Positions 24,370-35,835 of a stretch of 64,000 nt of DNA are shown in pieces (positions within the stretch are counted from its first letter, which is position 1; each line of letters begins with the position of its first letter). The stretch is taken from NCBI RefSeq assembly GCF_021130785.1, contig NC_060213.1, positions 130,400,001-130,464,000 on the forward strand. Reading direction: 5' to 3'. A program made the position numbers and the translations under genes. Source of the stretch: Homalodisca vitripennis (lineage: Eukaryota > Arthropoda > Insecta > Hemiptera > Cicadellidae). A model generated the notes under the pieces. It did no database searches. It was not told the DNA's origin and saw nothing but the letters and a program-made list of their open reading frames with translations.

Positions 24370-26080
24370 AGTATTTATTAGCACGTAATGTTAAACACGT
24401 GCGTTGCTCTGTACTGTTGCTGAATATTTTCTGTCGACCTGATAGATGTGTTTTATGGATATGAAGATTGGACAATTCAAATTGACGGTTGCCACGTTCA
24501 AAAACAGCTTGTGCAGTTTTGTTAAGTTTACTTGTATTTCGTTCAATAACGTGTTTACCATTTTTAACATAACAAATTTATGATCTGTCAGAAATATGAT
24601 AGGCGCGGTCCTGAATGTGTATAACCTACTTGTTTTAGACAGAGTTTGATCGATAGGGATTTTAAACTGTCAACATATCGGTCTATGCCCTCGATAGGAT
24701 TCTACGTAATCGACTAGTTTGAAGATATAAATGTTCTCGGATTTAAAAAAAATCGATCCTGTGAATTACCTTGCTTAGTTAAAAAGGATGTATGAGTGTG
24801 TATCGTGTCAGACCAATATTCTATGCTCCTGTGGTTTTGGTATTTACCACAACCAAAGTAAACTGTACACTACATTAGAACATTTATATGTAGCGAAATA
24901 TAAAAACACATATTTTGGTGCTCAAGTTTATTTTTAAAGTGTCGTTAACTATTAACACACCAACACGTCCCTAATTTGTGTTAATTACTTCGGATATTGC
25001 ATCGAAGTTACAGTTTTACTAATCAAAAAAGCCATCCTATTAAAATTGCATGCCAATTGAAAAATAAACAATTTATTATCAGTAACAAAAAGTACTAAAC
25101 TTTTAGTATTTTATAGTTTGTGTTCGGGTTATAAATAAATAATGATATGTAATTTACAAATTGCACGGAATTTTATAAACAGTCAAATAATTCAATAGCA
25201 GTAAAACGGGTTTCTCAACAGTTGTGTATCATCCAATTTTAGTGAATAATTTACTAAATATTGGCTTTTCATGAACTAATATTTTGACATTTATTCTTAT
25301 ATATAGCCTTTCATGAAATTTGGTACGCAATTTCCGAAACGGTTACCGTTTTGAAAATAGCGAAAAAGTGTTTTAGCAGCTTGTAATGTTACATAAATGT
25401 AACAGTGCCAAATTGCAACACCGTTTAGAGCAAAAACGACGACTTTTAGGACATATTGTGTTTTGATCGAGAACTCTCTTATTTCGTCACATAAAGTTAT
25501 AAACTTATCCTAAAGTTTGGGAACGTATTTCAGAGACACTTTTACAGTATAAGTGTTAATCCCAGAATATTGGTGCCACAACTGCGTCACCTGTAGTGAG
25601 TTGCGGAAATCTCTCCGATAAATCAACGAGGTCTTAAACCTTTTAAATAGAAAAAATTAACTTTAAGTAATAAACAGTTTATCTTCATTTTATAGCTGGA
25701 AATATTTTTATTTTTCATAAATAATGTGCCATGCCATCCTATGTATTATCGTTAGGTGGTTACCTAACGATAATATTGTGAACTTCCCTGTTTCTCTGTA
25801 GGCTTAACCCAGTCAATATTCCTTTTATATTCCGCTACATAAATACTACATTTAAAACTATTTAAGGTGTACTTCTAGAAAGCCTACTTTTGTTTTTAAC
25901 TTGTTACTTTTTTGTGTCTAAATCTTACAAAAAAGACAAGTACAACAATTTATGAAATATTTAAGTTATTTTGAACTTTGGTTATCCTTTATCGGTATTA
26001 AACCGTGATGCCCTGCAAAATAATTGTGATTTTACAGAAACCAGTTGTCCTAGTTACGTGTGGGAACGTTTCATCGTATA
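24370..26080. other. AT-rich DNA, no gene seen
   Basis: No open frame of note, no repeat array and no CpG block. Contains an inverted TAGGTGGTTACCTA motif near 25753. Confidence 0.5.
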
Positions 26081-26126
26081 ACTGCTTTACCTGTTGAGGA
26101 GTAGCTGAAAGTGGTTCCAGTAGAGA

Positions 26127-26545
26127 ACTGACGGTTATAGACGTTTCATCCCAAAAGGGTACTGACGGTTATAGATGTTTGATCCCAAAAGGGTACTGAG
26201 GGTTATAGACGTTTGATCCCAAAAGGGTACTGAGGGTTATAGACGTTTGATCCCAAAAGGGTACTGAGGGTTATAGAAGTTTGATCCCAAAAGGGTACTG
26301 AGGGTTATAGAAGTTTGATCCCAAAAGGGTACTGAGGGTTATAGACGTTTGATCCCAAAAGGGTACTGACGGTTATAGACGTTTGATCCCAAAAGGGTAC
26401 TGACGGTTATAGACGTTTGATCCCAAAAGGGTACTGACGGTTATAGACGTTTGATCTCAAAAGAGTACTGACGATTATAGACGTTTGACCCCAAAAGGGG
26501 ACTGATAGACGTTTCATCCCAAAAGGGTAATGACGGTTTTAACCG
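26127..26545 (+). repeat. Outer left array, 34-bp unit, about 12 copies
   Basis: The unit is ACTGACGGTTATAGACGTTT followed by GATCCCAAAAGGGT, strictly 34 bp from 26127 to about 26500 and then a shortened copy. Internal units carry ACTGAGG in place of ACTGACG, showing local homogenisation. The same unit appears in opposite orientation at 35836-36085. Flanking sequence through about 26640 (ACCGTCCATC, GGGCTTGTTTAAATA, CAATATTACGGC, TTACGAACTATTTT) is also mirrored at 35730-35830. Confidence 0.9.
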
Positions 26546-27584
26546 TCCATCACGGGCTTGTTTAAATATCAATATTACGGCTGTTTACGTTCTGTAGTGG
26601 CGTTGTTACGAACTATTTTGAATAGAAACCGTTAAAATCATTGCAGTAAGGTGCTGGCCCCTAGCGACAGTATATATAATCACAGCTTTGCCGCCAAATT
26701 GTGCAGTAATTCTTTGCGCCAACTACTTTTTAAACTATTCTCAGTTATTGTACTGGAGTGAATATGACCATTTGTAATAGAATGAGTGATTATCTGTACT
26801 AAAGTAATCTTATTAAGTTATATGTAGTCAAAAACGCATAAAAGAATAAGAAAAGAAACTGCTTGAGTGCAGTGAATTTGCGTGTTTCAAAAATTATCAT
26901 GCTTTGCCAAATTTCTAAAACGCACAGTTTTAACCCCTGGATCGTGCAAATAAGGCATTATTTTGGTATTTTATAATATTTTAATACATTTTGAATGAAT
27001 ACAACTATAAGTGTTCTTTACTCTCTGCAGTCTTTTAATGTTGCTTACTCTGTTAGACCCTAGGTAGGTTGACACTTATATCCGTCAGTACTCCTCAACA
27101 GGTTAAACTGGGTGTCCCCGACTATTGATATTTTATCGCACCTCACTATTTGACCACTCGTAACTCACACACCCTGTACGCACTAGTAGCACTGGCTGGC
27201 AAGGGGTGAATGGATATCGGCTTCGCGACGACAATCAATCGTGTAATGCGGTTTTCACGCTCGTCTCTGTCGGATTCAATTTGTAAAGGTATCTGCGTCC
27301 ACTTCCGCTTTCATACTCCCCACTTCCCCTCACAGGTGCAACCTCTGATTGAGAGCTGTCTACACAGCGCCGTCTACACAGGCTGTCTGTCTAGACAGTC
27401 TTCTCTACAGAGCTGCTTGTGTTATCCAGGCGAAATCGCATCGGAACCGTGCTTTTTTGGAATTAAATTTAAGTGTTTTGTCGCAAACAGGATTGTTCTC
27501 CTCCAAGTGAACCAATAACGCTTATTCGTTTCGGTGTTTCGCAGCTTTTGTCACCGTCGGTAAACACGTGGGTGACGGGTCTTT

Positions 27585-28070
27585 TACACTACTAATCGTT
27601 GACTCAACGACCCTTTCTGAGAAAATAACAAATAAGACAGGGTCATTTAGTCTACAGGTCGTTGAGACAACGACCCCATTTTGATATTTAAGATTTTCTA
27701 CATAGGTTTCGTTGTGACAACGACCCAGTAAAATGAATGAAAATGGTCAATTACTCAACTGGGTTCGTAGCAACAACGCCACTTTTTGCCTGTTTAGTTG
27801 AATATTTCAAAAGATGGTTCGTTGTCTCAACGACCCTAAATTATATTAAATGCTTATATTGAGAGAACCAGGTCTTTTACTCAACCATTAATTTGTTGTG
27901 TCAACGGACCAAAATGGAGAAATGTATAAGCAGTGTGAAGAAGGGTCGTAGCGACAACAACCCATTTTTCAACTCAATGGATAAAATATAGTAAGAGGGT
28001 CGTTGAGACAACGACCTACTTTAAACTGTTCAGAGGTTCTTTTAGTCTACTAGGGTCTTTGTGTCAACTG
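27585..28070. repeat. Inner left array of nine spaced imperfect palindromes
   Basis: Motifs related to GGTCGTTGAGACAACGACC start near 27595, 27658, 27710, 27763, 27816, 27892, 27944, 27997 and 28053. Arms GGTCGTTG and CAACGACC are complementary, with a variable 3-base centre (AGA, GAC, TGT, TCT). Several are preceded by GGTCTTTTA(C/G)(A/T)CTAC. Spacers are AT-rich and unrelated to one another. The outermost unit is mirrored almost exactly at 33980-34040 (TCGTTGACTCAACGACCC with GGGTCTTTTACACTAC). Confidence 0.85.
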
Positions 28071-29463
28071 CGTGCAGCCGGACAATGTGGCGAGATGTTG
28101 CCGCGCACAGTCGTACGGCGCTGATTGTTGCGCTCGTATTGATGTAGCGTACATTATTCTCTTGCCACTATTAAAATTTACAAATGTAATAATTTGTTTT
28201 GTATTAATTTAAAACTATATTAATATAAACCCCTTTTACCGGATACAGATATACTTTATAAGCAGTAATGATAAGACATTACCAAGTAAGAGTGATAAAA
28301 AATGGAATACAAATAAATATTAAAAATGGATATTGTAACGATAAATAGCAATTCTAAATATCAAGAATATAGATCAAATTAATAATAGTAGATATAAAAA
28401 TTACATTACAAATTTTGAAAGTAATCAGTAATTTTAGCTTATATACAATGAATTATTAAAACGTAAATGTTCATTATTTAAAACTTACATTTTACGAATT
28501 AGTTTGATTCTCTATATTAAACTATACAATTCATTCCAAATAAATATATAATTTTTATAAAATTAGTTTATTTGTAATATTTAAACAAATTAATAGAATT
28601 TTAGTGCTGTTCACAGCAAAATTGTACTTTTATTTTTCGTTCACTCCTCGTCTGATTTCAATATGTTATTAACTCTATCTATATCTCTTAATTTATAAAT
28701 AATTTACTTTGTGGATTGAATAAAGTTGATACTTGAAGTTTAATAAATGCTTCTAATACCTGCACGGAATATTGATATATTCATGTTCATACACATTTAT
28801 GCTTATTAATAATGTTTGAGGTGAAAAAGAAGTCATGGAGAGTTTCTTTAGAGGGATTAAGAATTTAATATATTAAGATATAATCGTATCTAGTAGTCTA
28901 AGGAGAATCATTAACTGTAAGAATAGGTTAAGTGGCTACCATCATTTAACCATTCTTCATTATAGAAAATTAATTAAATTGAGGAGAATTACATTTCGAC
29001 TATGCCGACAAAACGTGTCGTCAATACATCTTTTAAAAAGGAGAATTGAAAATAATCCCTATGAAGTTATATGCTAAATGTATTATTAATGTGACTAATA
29101 ATAAGTAAAAATAAATTATGGAAGCTAAAAATATGTTAAAACTTCATCATAAAACTTCTTTTTCCGTTTCAAACCACCATATAGAAATCATGTGGTACAA
29201 AATGTTATTATAATTTTAAAATGCCCCTTCTAGCATTTTGTGATTCTTCTTTGCTAGTTTGTGTGATTCTAGCATTAGCTCTTAAAATTATGATTCGATC
29301 TAATCCTTGGGGTTTGTTATTTGATTTGTCAGTTTATAGTTAAATTAAAAGATATAAATACTAAATACTATTTATTATTTTCAAATCACCAGAGATCTAA
29401 CCATATACTTAGTCTAAAGGAACAAATCATTAAAGAATTACGACATGTTATATATTAACGTTC

Positions 29464-29550
29464 CAGCTCTCTAAGGTCTCTATACTACAAGAGTCCACTG
29501 CAAAAGGGCTATGGACTTAGACCTCAGTATTCTACCAATTGATCTAAAAT
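29464..29550 (-). ncRNA. tRNA-like, multi-stem structured segment
   Basis: On the minus strand a D-arm-like A box TAGATCAATTGGTAGAAT (about 29530-29547) is followed by AGGTCT (29519-29524), which pairs with AGACCT (29474-29479). Inside this, AGTCCA (29512-29517) pairs with TGGACT (29492-29497) around a 14-base loop. This could be a decayed intron-containing tRNA in which the inner hairpin lies in the intron. A recognisable B box (GGTTCGANTCC) is missing, so a functional tRNA is unlikely. GC content is higher than in the surroundings. Confidence 0.3.
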
Positions 29551-31337
29551 TATTTATTAACAATTCATTAATATTGGAATCTTTGAAACTGTTCAAGCAA
29601 GCAAAAATTTCAGTTATTTAGTGCAAATAGAAATGTTTCACTTCCGACTTCAGAATTCTAAAACATCTTTACTGTCATATGTAATTAGTGGAAAATGGAT
29701 TTATACGTGGAATTTTCTTTCATAACCACCATTTGTGTCGGAAATGCCCTGCTTTGCCATTAAAAAGGATGTTTCCGTAACGCATCTGTCATGCGAGCAA
29801 AATTGAGTGTGAATCTAAGGGTATCAGTGAGGGTAGCTAGTGTTTTACCTGCAACCAATTGTACTCATATTTTTAATAACAGCCACTAAAAGTGAAAACT
29901 GTTAAAAGATAACTAGCATAAATAACCAAATAAAATATATTAATTGATAACAACAATTAACATTGAGTATTGATACAATTGTATCACTTAAATTATTGAA
30001 AAATGCAGTAATAAGTATTGAGCCTTTTTAGCCATTACATTACATATGCGGTTATTTTAGTAATTGAGCAGTAAAAACACGTTTGGGTGTATATAATTTA
30101 ATCAGTAGGTTATTTCAGTTAATGCATTTAGTAATACAAATAAAGCGAATTTCTCTCTCATCAACTACGAAGTAGACAAAATGTCTGGATATATCTCGCC
30201 CATACCAGTATTCGACCAGCTTCCCGACTTTTAATATTAATTTTAGAAGTACGATTTTCAATCAATATTTTTTAATTACATTTCTTATTTAAATATTAAG
30301 GGAGTATCCCTTGATACACTCGTCAGTTCCATACACACACATATCACCAAAATGTTAAAATTTGTATGTTTAAAAGTTATAATTTTATGGTTTTGTACTT
30401 TTTATTTTATTTTTTACGAATTGAAAAAAACTACATATATACATCATGTTTTGCATATTTTAAGAAAATGTTTTAAATATAACTAAACCTATAGTTATGT
30501 ATGTATAAGAAAAGAAACTTGGGAAAAATGGTTATGAAAACGAAAAACGAACTTGGAAAATGGCACCCCAATAATACATAAAATTTAAAATTATTACCTT
30601 TAACAGTTAACTTACCCTCTGCAGTTCCCTCGACAATAGTAAAAAAGTTGATTAACTAGAGTAACATTTCAAATATTTTTGTTTTTAATGTTGCAATGTT
30701 AAAGGCGTTTTAACAAATAACTTTTCCTTTCTTAAAAGGTTTACTGTTAATAACTATATAAAACTAATTATGTTAGATAGTATATATAAATTATTTGTAT
30801 TTTAATATTTAATCGAAAATAACATGTGTTTGTTTATAACAAAGCTCATGCTAATAGCTAGTTTGTGAAAATGCTTATGTCTGCAGTTTGGAAAAAAAGT
30901 TGGAAAAGTATTTATGTGTTTTCGGATAATGTTTCGCTATTTAGAGTTGGATCTATTAGTATAGATTAAATAAAATAGTCTTCAAAATCTTTAATAATGC
31001 TTACACCTGTTTCATAAATAAGCAATTAAAGTATAAAGGTTTCTATTGGCCGAACGCAGTAAAGCCTATGAGGGCTGGAAAGATATAATTTATTTCTGTT
31101 CACAGGACATCTTGAGAACAAAACTGACATTATATTATATATAATAGATATATACATTATAGGATTAGATAGCCCAAAATATATAAAACGCTGCAATAAA
31201 TATAAGATATACATACTCGTAATACGGGTAACTACGAACTAGTTGTGCAAAGAAAAAAAAACCCATTCTTTTAGGACACTTTTTAATAGAACAATATATT
31301 TTACAGTTACATTGTTTTAAAAACGGTAAAGATATGA

Positions 31338-31731
31338 TTAAAATGGTTTTACAAAAGCACCAACAATTGCTCTACAAATAGGACATGTTAGTGGCAGGCG
31401 TATATGTGTTGTAAATAGTTCCATCGCCATTTGTGATCTGATGAAATATTTTATACTCGGTCATAGAGACGGCGCACGGCCTGCACACTACATTGTGTCC
31501 ACAAGGTGTGGCCACCCTGGTTGCCTTCATCGTAAGACACACGTTGCAACGCGAGTCTCCACTTCCTGGTTCTGAAGCCCCTTCGTCGTTTAAAGCGAGG
31601 CCCATTTTTATTTCGCTAATCTGCCGCTCGATTTCATGAGATGTCACAAATTCAGTAGTGTCATTGATGGTCGGCACGAGCCTGTAATTTATATACCTCG
31701 ATGGTCTTACGTCGGATTGTGCTCGCTGCAT
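31338..31731 (-). pseudogene. RING-finger protein (IAP-type C3HC4), broken
   Basis: From the ATG at 31731 the frame runs 119 codons to a stop at 31372. It shows six RING ligands: C62-x2-C65-x11-C77-G-H79-x3-C83-x2-C86. The CGHxxxC spacing is that of IAP-family RINGs, which act as E3 ubiquitin ligases. The last two ligands (Cys-Pro-Ile-Cys-Arg) and a hydrophobic/basic C terminus ending Lys-Pro-Phe-stop (31338) lie in another frame. A segment of about 64 nt (31386-31449) separates the two parts. Its length is 3n+1, which accounts both for the frame change and for the overlong ligand spacing. No BIR domain lies upstream; residues 1-55 are unassigned. An ATAAG motif lies about 20 nt before the ATG. 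The host AT-rich element suggests transfer or a viral source, which is inference. Confidence 0.7.
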
Positions 31732-33589
31732 CTTTAAACGACGTTGCCTCTTATATCCAAGAAAATAGTAAGTAAAATTTGTAGGCTAATTAACAATATA
31801 TTTTTTCTAACCTCACATATATTTTAAAAAACGAATTATATTAAATTTCATTCATTATTTTGCATTCAGTTTATTTTCTGTTTTTATCTGCAACAATTTA
31901 TTTTCCAATGTGTCATCAATTTTTTTACTATTGTAAAGTTTTTAACTATTGTTGAGGGTTTTTTGTAATCACTGAATCTTATTTAGAGTTATTATATCGC
32001 AGGATTGTATTGTATTTAAATGTCGTGTGATATAGGATATTAGGGGTTCCCTAATTTCTGCTAATTTTTCAGTGTCAGATGTGATTGAGGCTTGAGAAAT
32101 TTATCTTATTGCTGACACCTGGTAGGTAGGAGCAGATGTTATAATATGGAAGAAAGGCTATTATGCAGACTTATCTCTTACCCAATACCCCTCACGAATT
32201 TCTGAGAATAGTTTTATAACCCCTTCCACGTAATTTCATTAGACCCATTCAGAAGGGACACGTAAACTAGAGACCGGTTGCAATAAAACTATTGCATTGT
32301 CTGCTAACGACACCATTTTGAGGAAGGAACCACCTCACCCGAGCCTTTACCTGAGACTACCTCACTGTTGTTTCTGTAGTTGTAGTTAGAATATTTAAGT
32401 TTTCATTCCATTGATATTTGACCATAGATTAATTTAAACTGTTAAAACTATCTCCAATGCTAACAAACCTCTTTTAACAACTGTTATACACGTAATTAAC
32501 AAATCGATAACATGGTATAGTTGATACGCTAAATATTCTACAGTTTACACGATGGGATTAGCTACTGAGTGGTAAGAAAAGGTTTGATATCAGGTGATGT
32601 ATATAGTGTCGACTACAGTAAATCACCTAGACTTATAAATGAACTCAATCAGATATAATAAAAATAACACACGGGTAGTGGAGCGCACAGAATTCAAGTA
32701 CGTATATGTTACAATATACCTAATATATTATGCTCAGCCGAAAAGCATGAGTATACATGCGCCAAAATGGAGCTCCTTCTTGTCTATGTATAAATAAAGA
32801 TTCATATAAAATTTAAAGCATACAAAAAAAGACATTTTTAGAAATATCTTGCGGATGGATAGGGTACTTGTGTTACCATGCCACATCTAAAAATTTCATA
32901 TGGCTGTATACAGTTTGCTTACAAATTATTTCTTCTGCGATTTTCCCGTCACTGTACGGTTAACCGCAATAGCAATTTGAAAGTGATCGCTATAAATCAA
33001 TAAACCATATATAAATCAATTCGTTTTCGATATATTGTGCGGCCATACAGACATACAGAAATTAAATCTTTCGTCCTTCTCAGATGAGTGGCTTCGGCAC
33101 TGTCAATCGAATTCCTCTAGTGCATGTTTGGAGTTATAGTTGTCAAAATCTAGTATTAGTGTTTTCATTTTAAAATTTAATTTTAACGTTGGGTACTGTT
33201 TGATTAACCATTTAATAATAATTAGAAACCTCAACCTGTTTCCGACAGAAGTAGAAATATGAATGACAGTTACATTATTTCAGTTTATATACATGAGTGA
33301 AATATATTTTGAATACATAAACAAGAAATGGGAATCATAACAAGAAATGTATGTCTTAAAAATATGTCTTATATTTTTTTAAATACAACTGTTACCAGAT
33401 TTTAAATCTAGTTCAATAATATACACGTATAATAAACAAAATATTTACATATAATACTTATACAAAGTATTTACCCTTATATCAGATGTTAGGACTAAAC
33501 TCGGCACAGACGCAGCGCCTTTTCATGCCTACCGGGCTAGGAGTTGACTGATTGACCCTGTTTCGTTTGAAAGCGCTTGTTTGGGACGG

Positions 33590-34100
33590 AGGGGCGTTGA
33601 GACAACGATCAGTTGAGTAAAAGCCCCAGAATGTCTTATTTGAGGTTAGATGCATTATAGGGTCTTTGAGTCAACGACCCCTTAATACCATATATTTCAA
33701 CTTATTCTGAAACTAGGTTGTTGATTCTACGAACCTTTTTCTACTTTTCAACTTTTAATTTATATTTTGGGCCGTTGACACAAAGATCCGTAGTGTAAAC
33801 GGCTCAATTTAATGAATTATATAAAAAATATGGAAAAAGGGTCGTTGTGTCAACGAACCACTTGTAGTTCTATTCTTATATTCGGTATATGGGTCGTTGT
33901 GACAAAGAACCATTGGATTGAAACTTTTAGTTTTCTTAGTAAACCGGGTCGTTGTCACAACGCTTCGTAGAGTAAAAGATCCCCTGTTATTTGTTATCTT
34001 TTTCAGAAAGGGTTGTTGAGTCAACGATTAGTAGTGTAAAAGACCCAACACTAATATTGCAAATACAAAAATAGGGTCGTTGAGACAACGATTCGTAGAG
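33590..34100. repeat. Inner right array of nine spaced imperfect palindromes
   Basis: Motifs related to GGGTCGTTGAGACAACGA begin near 33595, 33660, 33715, 33770, 33838, 33891, 33945, 34012 and 34074. Copies toward the outer end are followed by GTAGAGTAAAAGA. The array is the inverse counterpart of 27585-28070. The mirrored flank includes CACGTG near 34120 against 27567. Confidence 0.85.
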
Positions 34101-34289
34101 TAAAAGAGCTGCCCCCAACACGTGATTCGTTGCCATCTTGCCCATTCAATTCGGAATTCTTGCTTCTCTAGTTGATGCGAACAATGGAAGGGTTTACGAC
34201 TTTCACAAGTATGAAGCCCTAAACGTCCTTCCCTATAACAAGCCTCTCCGACTATTTTTAGCCTAGAACGCATTTGTGAACTATTCTAA

Positions 34290-34960
34290 ACCGAAATGTA
34301 ATGAGTAGGAGACAGGAATTTCCGGACATATGCCATCGGTCTGTGGGACAAAAGTTCAGTTACACTACGTTTCGAGATCTGCAATCCGATCTCTTCTTCA
34401 GGTAAATAACTAACGTAACGTATAACTGCAAACTAGGTTAGAATAAATAAATCATACCAGAGCGTTGTGACACGCGTAAGTCAAGATCACAACCACCATG
34501 TTGTGTGTCAACGTCACTAACTCAAAAACGTGCACTTAATAAAAACAAAACACAACACTAATTATTAAAACTGAACTACAGAATGCAGGTCACAATAGGC
34601 CTGCATTCGCCGATCAACCACCTACGACTGACTAGAGGCCAATAGTAAATGGCGATCGTCACCCCAGAAACAAGATGGCAAAAAAGAGAGGGAACGGAGT
34701 GGGCCATTATTGTATTATTGGTTCACGATCGATGAACTTCTTAAAACCATACTAAGACTCCGCGTTTGTGTACAGTTATCTAATACGTTTGATACTTTTG
34801 GTTTTCATTTTAGTTCATTTTTCAGAATTGGCAACCAAAGCGGCCTAATCTCGACTGATTGGTTCGTCTGCCAATTTAATGTATGTAGCCTCGATTAATT
34901 TCCTGTTTCCTTCACAATCCTTCCATCGTCAAAAACGAACTACAACACATGTAACTAGTA
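34290..34960 (-). mobile_element. Dispersed retroelement 3' end, family A, in the right arm
   Basis: CACTACGTTTCGAGATCTGC, CCGATCTCTTCTTCAGGTAA, then CAGAGCGTTGTGACACGC, CACAACCACCATGTTGTGTG and, near 34910, CTTCACAATCCTTCCATCG. All have counterparts at 49395-49640, and the first two also at 15850-16080 (inverted). Boundaries are approximate. Its position inside the right arm of the large inverted-repeat element roughly explains that arm's extra length. Confidence 0.6.
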
Positions 34961-35104
34961 GTTTTCTCTGCTCCGAAAAGCAACCGATGTGGCAACTCTG
35001 ATTGGATGGAGTCAATGATGTTGAGTTTCCATCCTCAGCGTGATTGCAGACATAGCTGAACAAGTAAGGCGACCGAAGCAATAATGATATTTCCACTCGA
35101 TATT

Positions 35105-35330
35105 CGATATTGTGGCCGCCAGATTCCCGCGGTAGACTCGGCCGCAGCGATAATTGTCGAGCGTGTGTGAAGCGATCGGCTCCCCTAACGGGTCTGTGTA
35201 TCCCGAGCGGTCGGTGAATGAGAGAGTGGCCGTCCGTGTCCGTTCTGGAAACGGTAACTGAAATTGATACTAATTTGCGTCTTCGCCAACAGTAGTAGTC
35301 GAATCCCGCTCTTGAGTTTGCAGTGCCGGT
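35105..35330 (+). promoter_or_regulatory. CpG-rich block, possible leader exon with donor
   Basis: Contains GTGGCCGCCAGATTCCCGCG, TCGGCCGCAGCGATAA, GAGCGGTCGGTGAATGAGAG and TCCGTTCTGGAAACG followed by GTAACT at 35256, a usable splice donor. No open frame spans it. If transcribed, it would lie between the inner and outer right repeat arms. Confidence 0.25.
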
Positions 35331-35339
35331 TTCGTCTCT

Positions 35340-35635
35340 AGCAAAATAAAATTGGCCTCAGTGGAATTTGAAATCGATAGATTCTTGAAAATTGCAGTAC
35401 ATGTAGATTTCAGAGGGGGTAGGGGTAGAACCCTCCCCCCCAGTAAAAAAACTGTTAGGATTAAACGATGTATTGTAAGAGTAATTCAACTATTTTCAAA
35501 ACACCAGTTAATTTTTTACTTTAAATTAGGCCAGTTTTTTTCCATAACCCCCCCCCCTCAGTGTCGTATGCTCCTCAATCAGATTCATCCCCACCCAAAG
35601 CCAAGTCGTAGGTACGCCACTGTGACATCGGCTAG
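35340..35635. mobile_element. Possible MITE with poly-C tracts
   Basis: Ends in GTAGGTACGCCACTG, the reverse complement of the CAGTGGCGTACCTAC terminus familiar from insect DNA elements. The left side has only CAGTGGAATTTG. Two C homopolymers lie inside. The open frame here (35352-35651) has no domain. Assignment is weak. Confidence 0.3.
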
Positions 35636-35835
35636 CGCCTTCTATCAGTAGGAGATTATACTGTACGAAGTTATGGAATTCAACTTGACATTCTAAATAG
35701 TGTAAGTACGTGTGTAATTTTAACGTTTTATAGTAAAAATAGTTCGTAAGAATGCTACTAGGAAACGTATATTGCCGTAATATTGATTATTTGAACAAGC
35801 CCGCGATGGACGGTTAAAACCGTCATTACCCTTTT

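Larger units (their letters stand above)
28140..33480. other. AT-rich interior of the inverted-repeat element
   Basis: Sharply lower GC than the arms. Apart from the RING-finger remnant and the tRNA-like hairpin, I see no long open frame. A 17-codon open frame at 30181-30234 (+), starting ATG-TCT-GGA after GACAAA, has less AT-rich codons than its surroundings (Ser-Pro-Ile-Pro-Val-Phe) and could be a truncated gene start. The rest looks eroded. Confidence 0.5.

Noticed and set aside
27585..28070. CRISPR-like pattern of repeats with unique spacers
   Set aside because: The window is insect nuclear DNA with spliced exons. The repeats are degenerate imperfect palindromes, spacer lengths vary, the array is mirrored at 33590-34100, and no cas genes are present.
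30560..30665. Minus-strand exon-like segment ending at a GTAAGT donor
   Set aside because: The frame is short, has no start or convincing acceptor, and becomes low-complexity hydrophobic sequence downstream.
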